This document shows, one piece after another, positions 1 through 8,782 of a DNA stretch of 64,000 nucleotides. Source of the stretch: Merdimonas faecigallinarum (GTDB lineage Bacteria; Bacillota; Clostridia; Lachnospirales; Lachnospiraceae); contig DWXJ01000067.1 of the NCBI GenBank assembly GCA_019119285.1, forward strand, positions 9,838 to 73,837, read 5' to 3'. The notes under the pieces are model-generated. The model ran no database searches, was not told where the DNA came from, and saw only the letters and a program-made list of their open reading frames with translations. A program made the translations under genes and the position numbers. Within the stretch, counting starts at the first letter, position 1. Each line of letters opens with the position of its first letter.

Positions 1-1207
1 TATGCTTCGGGATCAGATCATGGATATCTCTGCGGATGGCGCTCTTAAGCTCCTCAACATCCCCTGCCGTCTCCTCCAGGATGCCGGCCAGCACCGGATA
101 GTATACCAGTTCTGTCACGCCCACTTCCTTGGGATCTACGTCCACGATGGAAGTAATGTCCACCATCATATTGGAAAGAACCTTGATATTTCTCTCCTCA
201 TCCGGACGCGCGATCCATACATAAGGAACCGCTGCATTCTGGATCTGGTCTGCCAGTTCTCTGGTCACTTTGGTTCCCGCTTCGGCGATCACTTCGCCTG
301 TCAGCGGACTTGCCACATCCTCGGCCAGTACATGGCCGCTGATCCGGTTTCTCAGCATCAGCTTCTTATTAAATTTATATCTTCCTACCTTGGCAAGATC
401 ATAACGTCTCGGGTCAAAGAACATGCTGGTGATCAGGCTCTCCGCGCTGTCCACAGCCAGCGGCTCGCCGGGACGGATCTTCTTATACAGTTCCAGAAGA
501 CCTTCCTGGTAGTTCGTGGCCGCGTCTTTCTCAAAGCTTGCCAGGATCTTCGGCTCTTCTCCGAACAGCTCGATGATCTCCGGATTGGTCCCGATTCCCA
601 GCGCACGGATCAGCACAGTGATCGGTACCTTTCTTGTTCTATCTACTCGTACATAAAAAACGTCATTGGAATCAGTCTCGTACTCCAGCCATGCGCCGCG
701 GTTCGGGATCACGGTACAGGAAAATAACTTCTTTCCCAGTTTATCGTGCGCGATCGCATAATAGATTCCGGGAGAACGCACAAGCTGGCTGACGATAACT
801 CGCTCGGCCCCATTGATCACAAAGGTACCGGTGCTTGTCATCAGCGGAAGATCTCCCATAAAGATCTCATGCTCATTGATCTCATCCGTTTCTTTATTAT
901 GAAGCCTTACTCTTACCTTCAGCGGTGCCGCATATGTTGCATCCCGCTCCTTGCACTCTTCGATCGAGTACTTCACATCATCCTCGCACAAGGTAAAGTC
1001 AACAAATTCCAGGCTCAGATGACCGCTGTAGTCAGCGATCGGAGAAATATCATCAAATACTTCTTTTAAACCTTCATCCAGAAACCACTGGTAGGAATCC
1101 TTCTGGACTTCGATCAAATTCGGCATCTGAAGCACTTCTTTTTGTCTGGAATAGCTCATGCGTGAACTCTTTCCGCTTTTGATGGGACGAATTCTGTTTT
1201 TCTCCAT
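1..1207 (-). CDS. rpoB: RNA polymerase beta subunit, N-terminal part (runs off the window)
   Basis: Beta subunit of RNA polymerase, which forms much of the catalytic cleft and the rifampicin pocket. About 402 residues from the N-terminus are present. The protein begins MEKNRIRPIKSGKSSRMSYS and carries the typical early segments LIEVQKDSYQWF, GTFVINGAERVIVSQLVRSPG and YRFKFNKKL-like blocks of the beta protrusion and lobe. The start is the ATG at 1207, behind GAGGAG. The gene continues past position 1, where rpoC would be expected. Unusually, the upstream neighbour is an ABC exporter pair, not rplL. A strong promoter sits 130 bases upstream, so rpoB is probably transcribed on its own. Confidence 0.97.
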   Translation of the reverse strand, partial: MEKNRIRPIKSGKSSRMSYSRQKEVLQMPNLIEVQKDSYQWFLDEGLKEVFDDISPIADYSGHLSLEFVDFTLCEDDVKYSIEECKERDATYAAPLKVRVRLHNKETDEINEHEIFMGDLPLMTSTGTFVINGAERVIVSQLVRSPGIYYAIAHDKLGKKLFSCTVIPNRGAWLEYETDSNDVFYVRVDRTRKVPITVLIRALGIGTNPEIIELFGEEPKILASFEKDAATNYQEGLLELYKKIRPGEPLAVDSAESLITSMFFDPRRYDLAKVGRYKFNKKLMLRNRISGHVLAEDVASPLTGEVIAEAGTKVTRELADQIQNAAVPYVWIARPDEERNIKVLSNMMVDITSIVDVDPKEVGVTELVYYPVLAGILEETAGDVEELKSAIRRDIHDLIPKH

Positions 1208-1344
1208 ATTGACGTTTCACTCCTCATTTATTTTTTGTCGGGCTGCGAGCCGCCCATAACAGTTGCAAAAGCTGTGGATTTCTATGGTTTTTGCCCGTGT
1301 ATACAGGGTTTTATGGCATAAGTTTCCACAATAGCGCATTTTTT

Positions 1345-1374
1345 ACTATAGCACAGGTTGTCAAGAGTTGTCAA
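1345..1374 (-). promoter_or_regulatory. Promoter of rpoB
   Basis: On the minus strand there is TTGACA (1369-1374), an 18-base spacer and TATAGT (1345-1350) preceded by an extended -10 TG (TGCTATAGT). A second TTGACA lies inside the spacer (1359-1364), too close to pair with this -10. Transcription would start near 1338 and give a leader of about 130 bases. This would uncouple rpoB(C) from the ribosomal genes. Confidence 0.75.
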
Positions 1375-1398
1375 CGATTTTTCCTGAGAAAACTTTTC

Positions 1399-3165
1399 TT
1401 ACGCCGGAGCGAACTGGCTGTTATACAGATTCGCATAAAAGCCGCCCTTTTTCAGAAGTTCTTCATGCGTACCCTGTTCAATGATATGTCCTTTATCCAT
1501 CACCAGGATCACATCCGCCGTCTGGATAGTGGACAGCCGGTGGGCCACAATAAAACTGGTCCTTCCCTTCATCAGCTGCTCAAACGCCCTCTGGATCCGG
1601 AGTTCTGTCATGGTATCAATGGATGATGTCGCCTCGTCCAGGATCAGCATCGGCGGCAGACACAGCATAATGCGGGCAATGCACAGAAGCTGTTTCTGTC
1701 CCTGGGACAGATTCTCCCCGCCTTCTGTGATGACCGTGTCATAGCCCTCCGGCAGCCGCATGATAAAGCTGTGGGCATAGGCCTCTTTTGCAGCCGCAAT
1801 GATCTCTTCCTCCGTAGCATCCGGTTTCCCGTACGCGATATTCTCCCGGATTGTGGCGGATTTCAGCCAGGTTTCCTGCAGCACCATGCCATAGCTGCTC
1901 CGCAGGGATTCCCGGGTCATCTTCCGGATATCGCAGCCATCCACCTGGATGGAACCGGCATTTACATCATAGAACCGCATCAGCAGATTGATCAGCGTCG
2001 TTTTCCCACAGCCTGTAGGGCCGACAATGGCGATCCTTTGTCCCGGCGATACATGCAGGTTCAGATTCCGGATCAGCGGAACCTCCGGCGTATAAGAAAA
2101 TTCCACGTCATTCAGGCTGATCTCTCCCCGGGGATCCGTAAGCTCCGCAGCGTCCGCCGGTTCCGGCGTCTCCGGCGCCTCCTCCAGAAAGGCAAATACC
2201 CGCGCCGCTGAAGCAATGGAATTCTGGAACTCCGTCAGCACACTGGTAATATCGTTAAAGGGCTTCGTATACTGATTGGTATAACTTAAGAAACTGGAAA
2301 GCTGTCCTACCGTCAGCATACTGCCGATCACGCCGAAGCATCCGGCAATGGTCACGCCCGCGTAGATACAGGAATACATAAACCGGGTGGCCGGATTGGT
2401 GATCGAGGAAAAGAACGTCGCTTTCAGGGAATATCCCGAAAGGCGCTCGTTGATCTCCTCAAATTCTCTGATAGCCTCTTCCTGATGGCCAAACGCCTGG
2501 ACCACCTTAATGCCGCCCAGCATTTCATTGGTAAATCCGGTCAGTTCTCCTCTGGTCTCCGACTGTTTCTTAAACATGGTAAATGATTTTTTCGAAATAA
2601 AATTCGCCACCAGGAAAGACATGGGACTTAGCACCACCACTACCAGTGTGATCCAGGGATTGATACTCAGCATAAATCCGATGGTTCCAAGAATGGTAAC
2701 CGCACTGGTAAAAAACTGGGTAAATCCAAGAAGCAGACCGTCGGAAAACTGATCAATATCCGTTACGATCCGGCTCATCAGATCTCCGTAGGGATGGCGG
2801 TCCACATATGATAACGGAAGCTCCTGGAGATGCTCAAACGCCCGGGTCCGAAGAGACCGCACCACCCGGTAAGTGATCAGATTGTTTACATGATTCATGA
2901 TCCACTGCGCCGCAGCCGTAACGGAAATAGAAACTGCGATACTTGTGATCAGGGCAAATAAGGTGTGAAAATTCACCAGGTCTTTTCCGGCAATGGCATC
3001 CACCGCCCGTCCGGTCAGGATCGGCACATACAGGGTAAGCGCCACAGTCACTGCCGCAAGCAGGAGGGACAGGATCACCAGATACCAGTATGGACGGATA
3101 TAACGGAAAATCTTCCGAAGCGTCTGCTGATTTTGCGATTTTACAGATGATGTCTGATCAGGCAT
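1399..3165 (-). CDS. ABC exporter half-transporter, catalytically competent subunit
   Basis: Type IV ABC exporter subunit of 588 residues: six membrane helices (about residues 20-310), then the nucleotide-binding domain. Walker A is GPTGCGKTT, the signature is LSQGQ (not LSGGQ), and Walker B is LILDEATSS with the catalytic glutamate present. The partner gene upstream has an Asp at that position and a canonical LSGGQ. This is the pattern of heterodimeric exporters with one degenerate site (TM287/288, BmrCD, LmrCD): the odd signature here pairs with the partner's odd Walker B. Start is the ATG at 3165 behind GGAGGA, overlapping the upstream gene by 8 bases. Family knowledge suggests multidrug or lipid export; the substrate is unknown. 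Confidence 0.9.
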   Translation of the reverse strand: MPDQTSSVKSQNQQTLRKIFRYIRPYWYLVILSLLLAAVTVALTLYVPILTGRAVDAIAGKDLVNFHTLFALITSIAVSISVTAAAQWIMNHVNNLITYRVVRSLRTRAFEHLQELPLSYVDRHPYGDLMSRIVTDIDQFSDGLLLGFTQFFTSAVTILGTIGFMLSINPWITLVVVVLSPMSFLVANFISKKSFTMFKKQSETRGELTGFTNEMLGGIKVVQAFGHQEEAIREFEEINERLSGYSLKATFFSSITNPATRFMYSCIYAGVTIAGCFGVIGSMLTVGQLSSFLSYTNQYTKPFNDITSVLTEFQNSIASAARVFAFLEEAPETPEPADAAELTDPRGEISLNDVEFSYTPEVPLIRNLNLHVSPGQRIAIVGPTGCGKTTLINLLMRFYDVNAGSIQVDGCDIRKMTRESLRSSYGMVLQETWLKSATIRENIAYGKPDATEEEIIAAAKEAYAHSFIMRLPEGYDTVITEGGENLSQGQKQLLCIARIMLCLPPMLILDEATSSIDTMTELRIQRAFEQLMKGRTSFIVAHRLSTIQTADVILVMDKGHIIEQGTHEELLKKGGFYANLYNSQFAPA

Positions 3166-4939
3166 TTGCTGACTCCTCCTTTCCTTTCGATGCTGCTTGA
3201 TCCGCCGGCAGGTCTCCGGCAGACTGGGACGCGCAGATTTCCCGGTAGACCGGGCATGACCCCAGAAGCTCCGTGTGGGTGCCGCATCCGGCCAGTCTTC
3301 CGTCTTCCAGCACCAGGATCTTGTCCGCGTTCTGAACCGCCGATACCCGCTGGGAGATCAGAAAGACCGTACTTGCTCCCGTGTCTCTTTTCAGCGCGCT
3401 CCGAAGCTTTGCGTCCGTGGCAAAGTCAAGGGCCGATGCGCTGTCGTCCAGGATCAGGATCTTCGGCCTCCCCACCAGCGCTCTTGCAATGGTCAGGCGC
3501 TGGCGCTGTCCGCCGGACAGATTGGAGCCTCCCTGCTGGATGGACAGATCCAGCCCCTTTTCTTTGGCATCTACAAACTCTCTGGCCTGGGCCGTATCAA
3601 GAGCCCGGTAAATCTCTTCATCCGAAGCATTTCGTTTGCCCCACTGCATATTTTGCCGGAGAGTCCCCGAAAAAAGAGCCGCTTTCTGCGGCACGATGCC
3701 GATGTGCCGCCGGATGGACGCAGGATTTAAGTTCTTGATCTCCTGGCCGAACAGCCGGATGGAGCCCTTCCCGATATCATAAAATCTGGGAATAAGATTC
3801 GCCAGAGTGGACTTGCCCGAGCCGGTTCCGCCGATGATGCCGATCGTCTCACCCGGCATGGCAGAAAATGTCAGGTCATGGAGCACTTCGCTTTGCGCGC
3901 CGGCATACGAGAAGCTGACATGATCAAATTCCACAGCCGGGACTTCCGCTCCTGCAGGCGCCGGCACAGAAAGTTCTTTTCCTTCCGCCGATATGGAGGG
4001 CTTCACCTCAAAGATGGTGTTCACACGGGACAGGCTTGCCATGGCCCGGGACAACAGGATGATCAGATTCGCAAGTTTCACCAGCTCCGTCAGGATCTGG
4101 GACATATAGTTGATCAGCGCGATCAGCTGGCCCTGGGACAGCTCTCCGGCATCAACCCGATGCCCTCCGTAATACAGGATGGCAATGATCCCCAGGTTAA
4201 TGATCACATAAGTAAGCGGATTTAAAAGCGCGGAGATTTTTCCCACAAACACCTGTCTCTGATAAAAATCCTTTGTTTCCTCACGGAACCTGTCTTTTTC
4301 CGATTCCTGTCTGGAAAAAGCCCGGATCACACGGATACCCAGCAGATTTTCCCGGGTGCTTAAAAGGATCTTGTCCAGCTGTTTCTGCACTTTTTTATAT
4401 AACGGCATGCTAAAAAGCAGGATGGCAAACACCACCACAAGAAGCGCCGGGATCGTAACCGCAAAAGGCACGGCCGCCTTCACATCCACAGTAAACGCCA
4501 TGACCATCGCGCCAATCACCACAAAAGGAGAACGAAGGAAGAGACGCAGAAACATGTTGACTCCGTTCTGCACCTGATTAATGTCCACTGTCATCCGGTT
4601 GATCAAAGTAGAAGTTCCGATCGCGTCAATCTCCTGAAAGGACAGCCGGTTGATATGGGCGAACAGATCCCGCCGGATCATCTTACCGGTAGAAATGGCC
4701 GATTTGGCCGCAAAATACTGGGCAGTCAGGGAAAAGGAGAATCCCACCACGCCAAGAAGCACCAGAAGCGCGCCCATCTTCCAGAGATACGCCGGCTGAT
4801 TTCCGGCGACACCCACGTCGATCATCTGCGCGACCACCAGGGGCACAAACAACTCAAAGGTGGCTTCCAGCATTTTAAAAAGCGGCGCCAGCACAGTGAT
4901 GACGGGATGATATTTTAAATATCCCAACAAGCGTTTCAT
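3158..4939 (-). CDS. ABC exporter half-transporter, degenerate-site subunit
   Basis: Partner of the gene at 1399-3165; 593 residues with the same layout (membrane domain, then ATPase). Walker A is GGTGSGKST, the signature is LSGGQRQR, and Walker B ends LDDSASALD, so the catalytic glutamate is replaced by aspartate, as in the TM287/BmrC-type subunit. ATG 4939 is chosen as start (MKRLLGYLKY). A TTG two codons upstream (4945) is also possible and sits 5 bases from GGAGG, against 11 for the ATG. The pair is translationally coupled and lies between rplL and rpoB, separated from rplL by a strong terminator. Confidence 0.9.
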   Translation of the reverse strand: MKRLLGYLKYHPVITVLAPLFKMLEATFELFVPLVVAQMIDVGVAGNQPAYLWKMGALLVLLGVVGFSFSLTAQYFAAKSAISTGKMIRRDLFAHINRLSFQEIDAIGTSTLINRMTVDINQVQNGVNMFLRLFLRSPFVVIGAMVMAFTVDVKAAVPFAVTIPALLVVVFAILLFSMPLYKKVQKQLDKILLSTRENLLGIRVIRAFSRQESEKDRFREETKDFYQRQVFVGKISALLNPLTYVIINLGIIAILYYGGHRVDAGELSQGQLIALINYMSQILTELVKLANLIILLSRAMASLSRVNTIFEVKPSISAEGKELSVPAPAGAEVPAVEFDHVSFSYAGAQSEVLHDLTFSAMPGETIGIIGGTGSGKSTLANLIPRFYDIGKGSIRLFGQEIKNLNPASIRRHIGIVPQKAALFSGTLRQNMQWGKRNASDEEIYRALDTAQAREFVDAKEKGLDLSIQQGGSNLSGGQRQRLTIARALVGRPKILILDDSASALDFATDAKLRSALKRDTGASTVFLISQRVSAVQNADKILVLEDGRLAGCGTHTELLGSCPVYREICASQSAGDLPADQAASKGKEESANA

Positions 4940-5019
4940 AAACAAGCATTCCTCCAGATAAAAATTAATTATTCTATTTTAACATATCCTTTCCCAGAAC
5001 GCCATAGGTCTCCTGACGC

Positions 5020-5053
5020 AAAAGACCCCCGCGGGAAATCCCGCGGGGGTCTT
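5020..5053 (-). terminator. Strong intrinsic terminator after rplL
   Basis: Perfect GC-rich hairpin with arms AAGACCCCCGCGGG / CCCGCGGGGGTCTT and a 4-base loop, ending in TTTT on the minus strand. It lies 27 bases beyond the rplL stop and should end the rplJL transcript before the ABC genes and rpoB. Confidence 0.85.
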
Positions 5054-5079
5054 CATTACAATCTTACAAAGGACTGCAA

Positions 5080-5457
5080 TTATTTCATGTTAACTTCTGC
5101 GCCCTCAGCCTCAAGTTTAGCCTTGATCTCCTCAGCCTCTGCCTTGGATACGCCTTCCTTAACTGTCTTCGGAGCCTCGTCTACGAGAGCCTTAGCTTCC
5201 TTCAGTCCAAGACCTGTGATCTCACGAACAACCTTGATAACTTTAACCTTGGATGCTCCAGCGGATACAAGCTCTACATCGAACTCATCCTTCTCTTCTG
5301 CTGCTGCAGCTCCGTCTCCGGCTGCTGCTGCAACTACAACGCCTGCTGCTGCAGATACGCCAAACTCTTCTTCACAAGCTTTTACGAGCTCATTTAACTC
5401 TAATACAGATAACTCTTTGATAGCATCAATAAATTCTGCTGTTGTCATTTTTGCCAT
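5080..5457 (-). CDS. rplL: Ribosomal protein L7/L12
   Basis: Stalk protein of the large subunit that recruits translation GTPases; 125 residues, normal length. It has the N-terminal dimerisation helix, an alanine-rich hinge (AAAGVVVAAAAGDGAAAAEE) and the C-terminal globular domain with KVKVIKVVREITGLGLKEAK. The start is set at MAKMTTAEF (5457) behind GGAGG. A longer reading to 5505 has no support. It follows rplJ by 82 bases. Confidence 0.97.
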   Translation of the reverse strand: MAKMTTAEFIDAIKELSVLELNELVKACEEEFGVSAAAGVVVAAAAGDGAAAAEEKDEFDVELVSAGASKVKVIKVVREITGLGLKEAKALVDEAPKTVKEGVSKAEAEEIKAKLEAEGAEVNMK

Positions 5458-5539
5458 TTTATTTTCCTCCATTTTATTATTTTCATTGAATCTCCCCTGT
5501 CTCATGCCCGGGGAACAGCTTTAAGAAGCTTTCTTCAGG

Positions 5540-6133
5540 CTACTCTGCAGCCGGTGCTTCTTCTGCTGCAGGTGCTTCCTCTGCAGCCGGTGCCTCTTCG
5601 GCCGGTGCTTCTGCAGCTTCTTCTGCAGGAGCTGCTTCGCAGTTTTCTGCGCCGCCCTGTTCTGCGATCTGGTTGAGAACGCGTGCCAGATTTGTGATCG
5701 GGGACTGCAGGCTTCCAAGCAGCTTGGACAGCAGTTCTTCTCTGGACGGGATCTTGGACAGTTCTGTCAGTCCGTTTACGTCATAGAGAGTTCCTTCAAC
5801 CACACCTGCTTTTAACTCCAGGGCTTTTGCGTCTTTTGCAAATTTGCACAGGATTCTTGCCGGAGCCGTTGCGTCATCTTTTGAAATAGCGATCGCGCTC
5901 GGGCCTTCCAGATGCTCTTCCAGAGCAGCAAAATCTGTTCCTTCAAAAGCTCTCTTCATCATGGTGTTTTTGCAGACCTTGTAGATGATCCCGGCTTCTC
6001 TCATCTGCTTACGCAGTTCTGTATCCTGCGCAACAGTCAGTCCGCGGTAGTCTACCAGCACAACGCTTGCCGCATCTTTCACGTCTTCTGCAATAGCCTG
6101 TACGATTGGTTGTTTTAATTCCACTTTTGCCAC
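5540..6133 (-). CDS. rplJ: Ribosomal protein L10, with an acidic Ala/Glu-rich tail
   Basis: Anchors the L7/L12 stalk to 23S rRNA; the L10-L12 complex also binds the leader of its own mRNA. 197 residues. The core (about residues 1-165) is typical (VDYRGLTVAQ, YKVCKNTMMKRAFEG). The last 30 residues are a repeated EEAPAAEEAPAAE-like tail, which makes the protein longer than the usual 165-175. The tail is low complexity and may have expanded by repeat slippage. Preceded by the L10 leader and its promoter. Confidence 0.95.
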   Translation of the reverse strand: MAKVELKQPIVQAIAEDVKDAASVVLVDYRGLTVAQDTELRKQMREAGIIYKVCKNTMMKRAFEGTDFAALEEHLEGPSAIAISKDDATAPARILCKFAKDAKALELKAGVVEGTLYDVNGLTELSKIPSREELLSKLLGSLQSPITNLARVLNQIAEQGGAENCEAAPAEEAAEAPAEEAPAAEEAPAAEEAPAAE

Positions 6134-6149
6134 GAATGGTATACCTCCT

Positions 6150-6296
6150 TGTAAGATTTTTGACTGCTTCTAAGGAAATATAAGAAGCCTCTGCGCCATA
6201 AGACACAGAGGCATTGTAAATTCATCACTCGAATCTAACTCTCCTCGGCAGGCGTATCTCTACTTACGCTTACGCACCTGCTGTCTTCGGCAGTCT
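6150..6296 (-). ncRNA. L10 leader (ribosomal protein autoregulatory RNA)
   Basis: The minus-strand transcript starts with GCCGAAGACAGCAGGTGC and continues to GCCTGCCGAGGAG, the conserved core of the Firmicute L10 leader. It is followed by a hairpin GCCTCTGTG...CGCAGAGGC (6187-6212) and an overlapping alternative GCTTCT...AGAAGC, likely the terminator/antiterminator pair. Known role: L10(L12)4 binds here and represses rplJ-rplL. Boundaries are approximate. Confidence 0.88.
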
Positions 6297-6302
6297 TTAT
6301 TA

Positions 6303-6331
6303 AAAATATCACACTCTTTTTCGTATGTCAA
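6303..6331 (-). promoter_or_regulatory. Promoter of the L10 leader-rplJ-rplL unit
   Basis: TTGACA (6326-6331), 17-base spacer, TATTTT (6303-6308) on the minus strand. Transcription would begin near 6296, exactly at the start of the L10 leader. Confidence 0.8.
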
Positions 6332-6354
6332 CTGTTTCTTTCCAGAATCGCGCA

Positions 6355-6921
6355 TTATTTCAGGAATCCGAAACTTCTGATAATATACGGCTCCTTCGCC
6401 TTTCCTCCGCAGATGGAGAAGAACGCGATGATCCTGCACACGAACAGTACCACCAGGAAGATTCCTGTGATAATCGGTATCACGATCGTCCAGATAAAGA
6501 CCAGCGTCACGATAGCCGTCAGTGTGGTGATAACCTCAAACTTCAGAGCCTGTCTTACATGGAACATGGCATACTCGGACTTGCTTCCTGCCAGCAGGGC
6601 AATAATGATCCCGATGGTTCCGGTCAGATAAGCAACCATCGCGAACACCTTGTTATCAGAAATGTCCTTTGCGTCGAACTGTGCGGTATGATCATAAGGA
6701 TCCACAGGCTGATAATATTGCTGCTGGTACTGCTGCTGATACTGCTGTTGATACTGCTGCTGGTACTGCTGTCCCTGATCCGCAGTCTCGCCTGCGTTTC
6801 CTGCAGTATTTCCCGCTGTGTTTGCCTCCTGGTTTGCTGCTGTTTCCATCTTGCTTCCGCATTTTGCGCAGAAAGAAGCGTTATCGTTTACTTCTGCCCC
6901 GCAATTCTGACATATTTTCAT
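6355..6921 (-). CDS. Zinc-ribbon, glutamine-repeat DUF4870-type membrane protein
   Basis: 188 residues. It begins with a short zinc ribbon (CQNCGAEVNDNASFCAKCGS: two CxxC pairs), then a Q/Y-rich linker of about five QQYQQ units, then a DUF4870-like region with three hydrophobic helices. Function is unknown; DUF4870 proteins are small bacterial membrane proteins of no assigned activity. ATG 6921 follows AAAGGAG; a reading from 6972 would run through the terminator hairpin. It is wedged between rplA and the rplJ promoter, with a terminator upstream, so it probably has its own expression. The CAG/CTG linker repeats may be length-variable. Confidence 0.8.
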   Translation of the reverse strand: MKICQNCGAEVNDNASFCAKCGSKMETAANQEANTAGNTAGNAGETADQGQQYQQQYQQQYQQQYQQQYYQPVDPYDHTAQFDAKDISDNKVFAMVAYLTGTIGIIIALLAGSKSEYAMFHVRQALKFEVITTLTAIVTLVFIWTIVIPIITGIFLVVLFVCRIIAFFSICGGKAKEPYIIRSFGFLK

Positions 6922-6940
6922 AATTATTACTCCTTTTCGC

Positions 6941-6969
6941 AAAAGGAGTACCGGATACCCGATACTCCT
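6941..6969 (-). terminator. Intrinsic terminator after rplA
   Basis: Hairpin AGGAGTATCGGG / CCGGTACTCCT followed by TTTT on the minus strand, 33 bases past the rplA stop and just before the next gene's ribosome site. It separates rplK-rplA from the zinc-ribbon gene. Confidence 0.7.
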
Positions 6970-7001
6970 CATTTATCATTCTATTATGGATCTGTGACCG
7001 A

Positions 7002-7694
7002 TTAAACCAATTTCATCGGGTTGATCTTCACACTTGGTCCCATAGTGGAAGTCAATACCACGCTCTTCAGGAACTGGCCCTTTACAGCGGCCGGTCTTGC
7101 CTTATTGATCGCATCGATCAGCGTCTGGAAGTTGTCCGTAAGTTGTTCTTCGGTAAAGGATGCTTTACCTACTGGCACATGGATAATGTTTGTTTTATCA
7201 AGTCTGTACTCGATCTTACCGGCTTTGATCTCTTCGATCGCTTTTGTAACGTCCATGGTTACAGTTCCGGCTTTCGGGTTCGGCATCAGACCCTTTGGTC
7301 CAAGCACACGTCCGAGACGTCCAACAACACCCATCATGTCCGGTGTAGCTACTACTACGTCGAACTCGAACCAGTTTTCGTTCTGGATCTTCGGGATCAG
7401 TTCATCTCCGCCTACATAATCAGCTCCGGCTGCCTTTGCTTCCTCTGCCTTTGCGTCTTTTGCAAATACGAGGATACGTACCTTCTTACCAGTACCGTGC
7501 GGCAGTACAACTGCGCCACGGATCTGCTGGTCAGCGTGACGTCCGTCACATCCGGTTCTGATATGAGCCTCGATGGTCTCATCAAATTTTGCTGTTGCGG
7601 TCTTTTTAACAAGTGATACTGCATCTGATACATCGTAGAGTGTTGCTCTGTCGATCGCCTTCGCAGCTTCAACGTATTTCTTTCCTCTTTTCAT
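7002..7694 (-). CDS. rplA: Ribosomal protein L1
   Basis: Builds the L1 stalk at the E site; 230 residues, family length. It begins MKRGKKYVEAAKAID and contains VGRLGRVLGPKGLMPNPK and GTVTMDV. The start at 7694 is behind AAGGAGG; the reading from 7736 adds an unrelated 14 residues. Lies 56 bases after rplK in the same unit. Confidence 0.97.
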   Translation of the reverse strand: MKRGKKYVEAAKAIDRATLYDVSDAVSLVKKTATAKFDETIEAHIRTGCDGRHADQQIRGAVVLPHGTGKKVRILVFAKDAKAEEAKAAGADYVGGDELIPKIQNENWFEFDVVVATPDMMGVVGRLGRVLGPKGLMPNPKAGTVTMDVTKAIEEIKAGKIEYRLDKTNIIHVPVGKASFTEEQLTDNFQTLIDAINKARPAAVKGQFLKSVVLTSTMGPSVKINPMKLV

Positions 7695-7750
7695 TTCATT
7701 AACCTCCTTGTGGTAATGTCGGGATAACCCTCCCACTGTCTGCTAAAACT

Positions 7751-8176
7751 CTATTCCTCTACTTTTACACCCATGGAACGGCAGGTTCCTGCGATCATGC
7801 TCATTGCTGCTTCCAGGTTTGCCGCATTCAGGTCTGGCATCTTGGTCTCTGCGATCTCCTGAAGCTGTGCCTTAGTGATCGTAGCAACCTTTGTCTTGTT
7901 CGGAACACCGGAACCGGATTTGATCTTACATGCCTTCTTGATCAAAACTGCTGCCGGAGGAGTCTTTGTGATAAAGCTGAAACTTCTGTCATTATAAACA
8001 GTGATAACAACAGGGATGATCAGATCTCCCTGATCTGCTGTTCTGGCGTTGAACTGCTTTGTAAATTCAACGATATTTACACCGTGCTGACCAAGTGCAG
8101 GTCCAACCGGTGGTGCCGGAGTTGCTTTTCCGGCAGGAATCTGTAATTTGATATAACCTTCTACTTTTTTTGCCAT
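7751..8176 (-). CDS. rplK: Ribosomal protein L11
   Basis: Part of the GTPase-associated centre; 141 residues, the usual length. It has the proline-rich N-terminal segment LQIPAGKATPAPPVGPALGQ and the C-terminal rRNA-binding domain ending AGTCRSMGVKVEE. Two ATGs are close together. The second (8176, MAKKVEGY) has the better 8-base spacing from AAGGAGGT. Confidence 0.97.
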   Translation of the reverse strand: MAKKVEGYIKLQIPAGKATPAPPVGPALGQHGVNIVEFTKQFNARTADQGDLIIPVVITVYNDRSFSFITKTPPAAVLIKKACKIKSGSGVPNKTKVATITKAQLQEIAETKMPDLNAANLEAAMSMIAGTCRSMGVKVEE

Positions 8177-8231
8177 TTTCATTACCTCCTTGTGGTGCTT
8201 TCGGGACGTCCCGCGCCCCTCCCACGTTTTC

Positions 8232-8747
8232 CTACATCTTTACAACTTCTGCGAAACTAATCTCAACCGGAGTTTCCCGGCCGAACAGCTCAACATTGAT
8301 AGTCAGGCTCTGCTTCTGCATGTTGATCGACTGCACAACGCCGATCGTATCCGCCCAGGCGCCTGCCACGACTTTGATGGTGTCTCCCACCTCGTAGTCG
8401 ACAACAATATTTTCGCGCCGGATTCCAAGCGACGCCATCTCAGCATCTGTAAGCGGTACCGGTTTGGATCCCGGTCCCACAAAGCCTGTCACACCTCTGG
8501 TATTGCGCACCACATACCATGTATCGTCGTTCATGATCATGTGGATCAGCACGTAGCCGGGGAACATCTTTTTCTGAGACGCTTTCTGTACGCCGTTCTT
8601 CATCTCAATGACTTCCTGCATCGGAACCTGAACCTCAAGGATCTGGTCTTCCAGATGCCGGTTTTCAATTGTCTTATCGATGTTGGCCTTTACTTTGTTT
8701 TCATACCCTGAATAAGTATGAACTACATACCATTTTGCCTCTGACAT
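8232..8747 (-). CDS. nusG: Transcription termination/antitermination factor NusG
   Basis: 171 residues. NGN domain (KWYVVHTYSGYENKVKANI, FPGYVLIHM, WYVVRNTRGVTGFVGPG) followed by a C-terminal KOW domain (EVGDTIKVVAGAWADTIGVV). It binds RNA polymerase at the clamp and links it to other factors. Standard position between secE and rplK. Confidence 0.97.
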   Translation of the reverse strand: MSEAKWYVVHTYSGYENKVKANIDKTIENRHLEDQILEVQVPMQEVIEMKNGVQKASQKKMFPGYVLIHMIMNDDTWYVVRNTRGVTGFVGPGSKPVPLTDAEMASLGIRRENIVVDYEVGDTIKVVAGAWADTIGVVQSINMQKQSLTINVELFGRETPVEISFAEVVKM

Positions 8748-8782
8748 ATCCTCACCTTTCCTGCTTGGGCTGTTTATCAGTT

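Noticed and set aside
2..727. Plus-strand open frame of 241 codons
   Set aside because: It is the antisense of rpoB.
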